Shown here: one piece after another, positions 60,122 through 64,000 of the stretch
How the letters are laid out: each line of letters begins with the position of its first letter
Position numbering within the stretch: the stretch's first letter is position 1
Source of the DNA: Brenneria izadpanahii
GTDB taxonomy: Bacteria; Pseudomonadota; Gammaproteobacteria; Enterobacterales; Enterobacteriaceae
Assembly: GCF_017569925.1 (NCBI RefSeq)
Contig: NZ_CP050854.1
Location: 3,844,001-3,908,000, forward strand
Length of the DNA: 64,000 nt
Direction of reading: 5' to 3'
The notes under the pieces: generated by a model
Database searches by the model: none
Seen by the model: only the letters and a program-made list of their open reading frames with translations
Told to the model about the DNA's origin: nothing
Made by a program: the position numbers and the translations under genes

Positions 60122-61396
60122 CTATTCGCCGGATGCCTGCTGAGCTTCGTGCTTACCGTAGATCAACAAAGGCTCGGACTGACCAGCGATGACCGACTCG
60201 TCAATCACCACTTTATCAACGCTTTCCAATGATGGCAGATCGTACATCGTATCCAGCAACGCGGCTTCCACGATCGAGCGTAAGCCACGGGCGCCGGTCT
60301 TACGAGCCATCGCTTTCTTAGCGATCGCCGTCAGAGCTTCATCACGGAATTCCAGTTCAACGCCTTCCAGATTGAACAATGCCTGATACTGCTTGGTCAG
60401 GGCGTTTTTCGGCTCGCGCAGAATCTGAATCAGCGCCTCTTCGCTCAGCTCTTTCAGCGTCGCGACCACCGGCAGACGGCCAATGAATTCAGGAATCAAA
60501 CCAAATTTGATTAAATCGCCTGGTTCAACCTGGCCTAACAGTTCGCCTTCCGTCGATTTTTCCGATTTTCCTTTTACCGACGCGCCGAAACCGATGCCGC
60601 GCCCGGTGTCGGTACGCTGTTCGATAACCTTATCCAGCCCGGCAAACGCGCCGCCGCAGATAAAGAGGATCTTGGAAGTATCCACCTGCAAAAACTCTTG
60701 CTGCGGATGCTTACGGCCGCCCTGCGGCGGAACGGCGGCGATAGTCCCTTCGATCAGTTTCAGCAGCGCCTGCTGAACCCCCTCGCCGGAGACGTCGCGC
60801 GTGATCGACGGATTGTCTGATTTACGTGAAATTTTATCAATTTCATCAATATAGACAATGCCGCGCTGCGCTTTCTGCACATCATAGTCGCATTTTTGCA
60901 GCAGCTTCTGGATTATGTTCTCCACGTCTTCACCCACGTAACCCGCCTCGGTCAATGTGGTGGCATCAGCCATGGTGAACGGTACGTCGAGAAAGCGCGC
61001 CAGGGTTTCAGCCAGCAGCGTTTTACCGCTACCAGTCGGACCGATCAGCAAAATATTACTTTTGCCCAGCTCGATGCCGTTATTACTGTCGCCGTTGCGT
61101 AACCGCTTATAGTGGTTATATACCGCGACAGCCAGCACCTTCTTGGCCTGTTCCTGACCGATAACGTAATCGTCAAGATGGCGGCGAATTTCATGCGGCG
61201 TCGGCAGCGCACTGCGCTCACGATGCGGAGACACTTCTTTAATTTCTTCGCGAATAATGTCGTTACACAAGTCAACACATTCATCGCAGATATACACTGA
61301 CGGCCCGGCAATCAGCTTGCGTACTTCATGCTGGCTTTTGCCGCAGAAAGAGCAGTACAGCAACTTTCCTGAACCGTCTTTGCGCTTATCTGTCAT
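60122..61396 (-). CDS. clpX: ClpX, ATP-dependent unfoldase of ClpXP
   Basis: The 424-residue product equals E. coli ClpX. It has an N-terminal zinc domain with C15, C18, C37 and C40 (LLYCSFCGK and [10 protein letters not shown]), an AAA+ domain with Walker A GPTGSGKT, and the ClpP-binding IGF loop ([11 protein letters not shown]). It unfolds tagged proteins and feeds them to ClpP, whose gene lies just upstream in the same direction. Confidence 0.98.
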   Translation of the reverse strand: MTDKRKDGSGKLLYCSFCGKSQHEVRKLIAGPSVYICDECVDLCNDIIREEIKEVSPHRERSALPTPHEIRRHLDDYVIGQEQAKKVLAVAVYNHYKRLRNGDSNNGIELGKSNILLIGPTGSGKTLLAETLARFLDVPFTMADATTLTEAGYVGEDVENIIQKLLQKCDYDVQKAQRGIVYIDEIDKISRKSDNPSITRDVSGEGVQQALLKLIEGTIAAVPPQGGRKHPQQEFLQVDTSKILFICGGAFAGLDKVIEQRTDTGRGIGFGASVKGKSEKSTEGELLGQVEPGDLIKFGLIPEFIGRLPVVATLKELSEEALIQILREPKNALTKQYQALFNLEGVELEFRDEALTAIAKKAMARKTGARGLRSIVEAALLDTMYDLPSLESVDKVVIDESVIAGQSEPLLIYGKHEAQQASGE

Positions 61397-61546
61397 CAGT
61401 AAACCTCTTCTTAGTCTTTTGCCCGCAGGCCAACCACAGCGATATCGCTACAGCGAACGCCGACACTCATAGCCAATACGCGCAAGAATACACCGCACTA
61501 CAGACCCCCGGTCGAACACTGATTTTCCTGCTTATATTGCAGAACA

Positions 61547-62170
61547 TCATTGACGATTAGTGAATACAGAATCTACCAGGCCGTAGTCTACCGCCTCGCT
61601 GGCAGAGAGGAAACGATCCCGCTCCGTGTCTCTCTCTATCACTTCAAGAGGCTGACCCGTATGTTTAGCCATCAGTTCATTCATTCTGGCTTTTACTTTC
61701 AATATTTCTTTGGCATGGATTTCGATATCCGTAGCCTGCCCCTGGAACCCGCCCAGCGGCTGGTGAATCATAACCCGTGAATTGGGCAGGCAGATACGTT
61801 TGCCTTTTGCGCCGGCGGCCAACAGGAAAGATCCCATGGAACAAGCCTGTCCCATACAGATCGTGCTCACGTCCGGCTTGATGAACTGCATGGTATCGTA
61901 AATAGACATGCCGGCGGTAATAACGCCCCCGGGGGAGTTAATATACAGAAAGATGTCCTTTTCCGGATTTTCAGCTTCCAGAAACAGCATCTGGGCTACG
62001 ATCAGGTTCGCCATATGATCTTCGACCTGACCGGTCAGGAAGATGATCCTTTCTTTAAGCAGACGGGAATAAATATCGTAAGAACGTTCCCCACGAGAGG
62101 TTTGCTCAACCACCATCGGCACCAAAGCCATATGAGGTGCTTGTTTTTCTTGTTCGCCACTGTATGACAT
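61547..62170 (-). CDS. clpP: ClpP, ATP-dependent protease proteolytic subunit
   Basis: The 207-residue product equals E. coli ClpP, including the short cleaved propeptide. The catalytic S111 lies in [14 protein letters not shown] and H136 in VMIHQPLGG; the [16 protein letters not shown] stretch supplies the aspartate. It forms a 14-mer that degrades substrates from ClpX or ClpA. A sigma-32-type promoter lies upstream at 62327-62355. Confidence 0.98.
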   Translation of the reverse strand: MSYSGEQEKQAPHMALVPMVVEQTSRGERSYDIYSRLLKERIIFLTGQVEDHMANLIVAQMLFLEAENPEKDIFLYINSPGGVITAGMSIYDTMQFIKPDVSTICMGQACSMGSFLLAAGAKGKRICLPNSRVMIHQPLGGFQGQATDIEIHAKEILKVKARMNELMAKHTGQPLEVIERDTERDRFLSASEAVDYGLVDSVFTNRQ

Positions 62171-62326
62171 TCACGTCTCCTAGATAAAATACATCCGGCA
62201 TCATTATTGCCCGATTCTACTTTAGATAAATGATGATGACCATGCCGACGCATTCGGTTCACTCATCCAAGGGGCAAAACGCAAACAATAAACCGGAGAT
62301 CCCTAACGATGCCCTCTTTCCTGCAA

Positions 62327-62355
62327 TATTTGGGGTATCGGCATCGTTTTTCAAG
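62327..62355 (-). promoter_or_regulatory. Sigma-32 promoter of clpP
   Basis: On the minus strand CTTGAAA (62355-62349) is followed after 13 bases by CCCCAAATA (62335-62327). This fits the heat-shock consensus. It lies about 157 bases before the clpP start. Confidence 0.75.
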
Positions 62356-62481
62356 CTTACACCACCAATTGCCTTAGATTAAAGCGTTATCGGCCCGGCT
62401 TGACGCCCTCTATTCATAGTAGTGCAATTTAACTCATCTCGTTTAAGAACAAACCGATAATTAGAGCAATCACTTAAATAG

Positions 62482-62517
62482 AAAAAAACCCGCGCCATAA
62501 GGCTACGGGCTTTTTTT
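62482..62517 (-). terminator. tig terminator
   Basis: On the minus strand AAAAAAAGCCCGTAGCC-TTAT is followed by GGCGCGGGTTTTTTT. The stem pairs GCCCG with CGGGT and GCC with GGC around a short internal mismatch, with a T7 tail. It is 43 bases past the tig stop. Confidence 0.88.
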
Positions 62518-62559
62518 GACAGGGAAAAACTCCCTGGCACAGCAACAACAAAATGATGC

Positions 62560-63864
62560 TTACGCAGCCGTCGTCTGATTCATCAGTTCATTAAAGCTAA
62601 CGGATTTCTCAACCACTTTTGCCTTGCTAAGCAGCGTTTCAACCGCCTGTTCTTCCAGAGCGACGTTACGCATGTTGTTCATCAGTTCTTTGTTTTTGCT
62701 GTAGAACTCGACAACTTCCTGCGGATCTTCATACGCGGAAGCCATTTCGTCGATCAACGCCTTAACGCGTTCTTCGTCCGCTTTCAGCTCATTGGCGCTG
62801 ATGACTTCACCCAGCAACAGGCCGATAACGACGCGACGCTTGGCTTGTTCTTCGAACAATTCGCGCGGCAATTCCAGCGCCTGCTTTTCGTTGCCGCCGA
62901 AACGTTGTGCGGCCTGGCGGCGCAGAACGTCGATTTCGCCGTCAATCAGCGCGGCGGGAACATCAATTTCATTCGCTTTGATCAGGCCGTCTAGAACCTG
63001 GGTTTTCACACGGTTACGCACCGCGCCTTTCAACTCACGTTCCATATTTTTGCGAACTTCAGCACGCAGACCTTCCTGAGAACCATCTTCCACGCCGAAA
63101 CGTTTAATGAATTCTTCAGTCAATTCAGGTAATTCGCGCTCTTCGACTTTTTTCAGCACGATAGCGAACTTAGCGGCTTTACCTTTCAGATTTTCTGCGT
63201 GGTAATCTTCCGGGAAGTTCACGTCGATAGTGAACTCTTCACCCGCTTTGTGGCCGACAACGCCATCTTCAAAACCTGGGATCATACGGCCTTGACCCAT
63301 AGCCAGTACGAAATCGGAAGCTTTGCCGCCTTCGAATTCTTCACCATCGATAGAACCGGTGAAGTCGATGGTAACGCGATCTTCGGCAGTCGCGGCGCCA
63401 TCGGTTTCTTTCCAGGTCGCCTGCTGTTTACGCAACGTTTCCAGCATAGTATCGACATCGGCTTCCGTTACTTCGACAACCGGTTTTTCGACTTCGATTG
63501 ATTCCAGATCTTTCAATTCCACTTCCGGATACACTTCGAATTCAACGGAGTAGGTGAAGTCGCCGCCCACTTGATATTCACCCGGAACATAGTTCGGCGC
63601 ACCAACTGGGTTAATCTTTTCTTTGATGATGGCATCAACGAAATTACGCTGCATCAAATCGCCCAGCACGTCCTGACGCACGGATGCACCATAACGCTGA
63701 GCAACAATATTCATCGGCACTTTGCCTTTGCGAAAGCCGTCAATACGTACTTTTTTGGCCACGTTGACCAGCTCGCTCTTAACCGCACTCTCAATGCTGT
63801 CAGCAGCAACGGTAATCGTTACACGGCGCCCAAGGCCTTGAGTGGTTTCAACAGAAACTTGCAT
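62560..63864 (-). CDS. tig: Trigger factor, ribosome-associated chaperone
   Basis: The 434-residue product (E. coli 432) starts [20 protein letters not shown] and has the ribosome-docking signature [12 protein letters not shown] (residues about 44-55), a central FKBP-type prolyl isomerase domain ([20 protein letters not shown]), and helical C-terminal arms ending [12 protein letters not shown]. It shields nascent chains at the ribosome exit. GAGGTAAC lies upstream. It starts 137 bases from the right window edge. Confidence 0.98.
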   Translation of the reverse strand: MQVSVETTQGLGRRVTITVAADSIESAVKSELVNVAKKVRIDGFRKGKVPMNIVAQRYGASVRQDVLGDLMQRNFVDAIIKEKINPVGAPNYVPGEYQVGGDFTYSVEFEVYPEVELKDLESIEVEKPVVEVTEADVDTMLETLRKQQATWKETDGAATAEDRVTIDFTGSIDGEEFEGGKASDFVLAMGQGRMIPGFEDGVVGHKAGEEFTIDVNFPEDYHAENLKGKAAKFAIVLKKVEERELPELTEEFIKRFGVEDGSQEGLRAEVRKNMERELKGAVRNRVKTQVLDGLIKANEIDVPAALIDGEIDVLRRQAAQRFGGNEKQALELPRELFEEQAKRRVVIGLLLGEVISANELKADEERVKALIDEMASAYEDPQEVVEFYSKNKELMNNMRNVALEEQAVETLLSKAKVVEKSVSFNELMNQTTAA

Positions 63865-64000
63865 CTTGTTACCTCAAAAAATCACAGTGCTCGGTCAACC
63901 CCAAAACTATTCTCACAACAGCAAAGCTCAATTTCAAACAAGCGCCGTCGGCGCTTAACAGAAAAAAGCCTTACAGAACCGGGACGGCCACCATGTTGTT

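Larger units (their letters stand above)
62171..62559. other. Intergenic region between clpP and tig
   Basis: This 389-base region carries the clpP promoter and the tig terminator. No gene is supported; the small minus-strand frame reaching into clpP is a shadow. Confidence 0.7.

Overview
This window reads as chromosome of a member of the Enterobacterales, most likely Pectobacteriaceae (Dickeya/Brenneria/Pectobacterium-like). The right two thirds follow the E. coli tig-to-ushA neighbourhood almost gene for gene: tig, clpP, clpX, lon, hupB, ppiD, ybaV, queC, decR, mdlAB, glnK-amtB, tesB, ybaY, atl, ffs, hha-tomB, acrBA/acrR, ybaM, priC, ybaN, apt, dnaX, ybaB, recR, htpG, adk, hemH, then ybaL and ushA. 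The family assignment is inference: it rests on protein similarity recalled from memory, the GC-rich coding style, the type B L31/L36 pair beside acrB, and a bcsD-containing cellulose operon. No search was run.

Region by region. 1-1706: the 5' part of a BtsT-type pyruvate transporter gene (minus strand, running off the window). 2097-8945: a LysR regulator divergent from a six-gene operon (PxpA-like hydrolase, biotin carrier, biotin carboxylase, PxpB-like and PxpC-like carboxyltransferase halves, NCS1 permease). 9078-12929: two secreted hydrolase-type genes, one preceded by a Pho-box-like site, the other ushA. 13579-15264: the ybaL antiporter. 15424-26831: a type I cellulose synthase operon, bcsP(R)-Q-A-B-C-D-Z on the minus strand, placed between hemH and ybaL where E. 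coli has aes and gsk. 27226-36819: hemH, adk, htpG, recR, ybaB, dnaX, apt, ybaN, priC, ybaM. 36953-42078: acrR divergent from acrAB, with mscK missing from its usual place. 42278-44743: alternative ribosomal proteins L31/L36, tomB-hha and the 4.5S RNA gene. 44903-54690: atl, ybaY, tesB, amtB-glnK, mdlBA, decR, queC, ybaV. 54829-63864: ppiD, hupB, lon, clpX, clpP, tig.

Working logic. The biotin-dependent cluster holds every domain of a urea-carboxylase-like enzyme as separate proteins, plus a LamB/YcsF hydrolase and a nucleobase-type permease. It looks like uptake and ATP/biotin-dependent breakdown of a small cyclic amide or similar nitrogen compound, and it is the best candidate for undescribed biology. 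The protein-quality block (tig, clpXP, lon, htpG) carries readable sigma-32-type promoters. glnK-amtB carries a sigma-54 promoter with an NtrC-type site. acrR/acrA share a near-perfect copy of the E. coli AcrR operator. dnaX keeps the programmed -1 frameshift signals.

Two genes, bcsC and mdlA, are broken by apparent single-base losses, each at a run of five C where six would restore the frame and the family length. Real slippage and homopolymer undercalling in the source sequence must be told apart before calling them pseudogenes.
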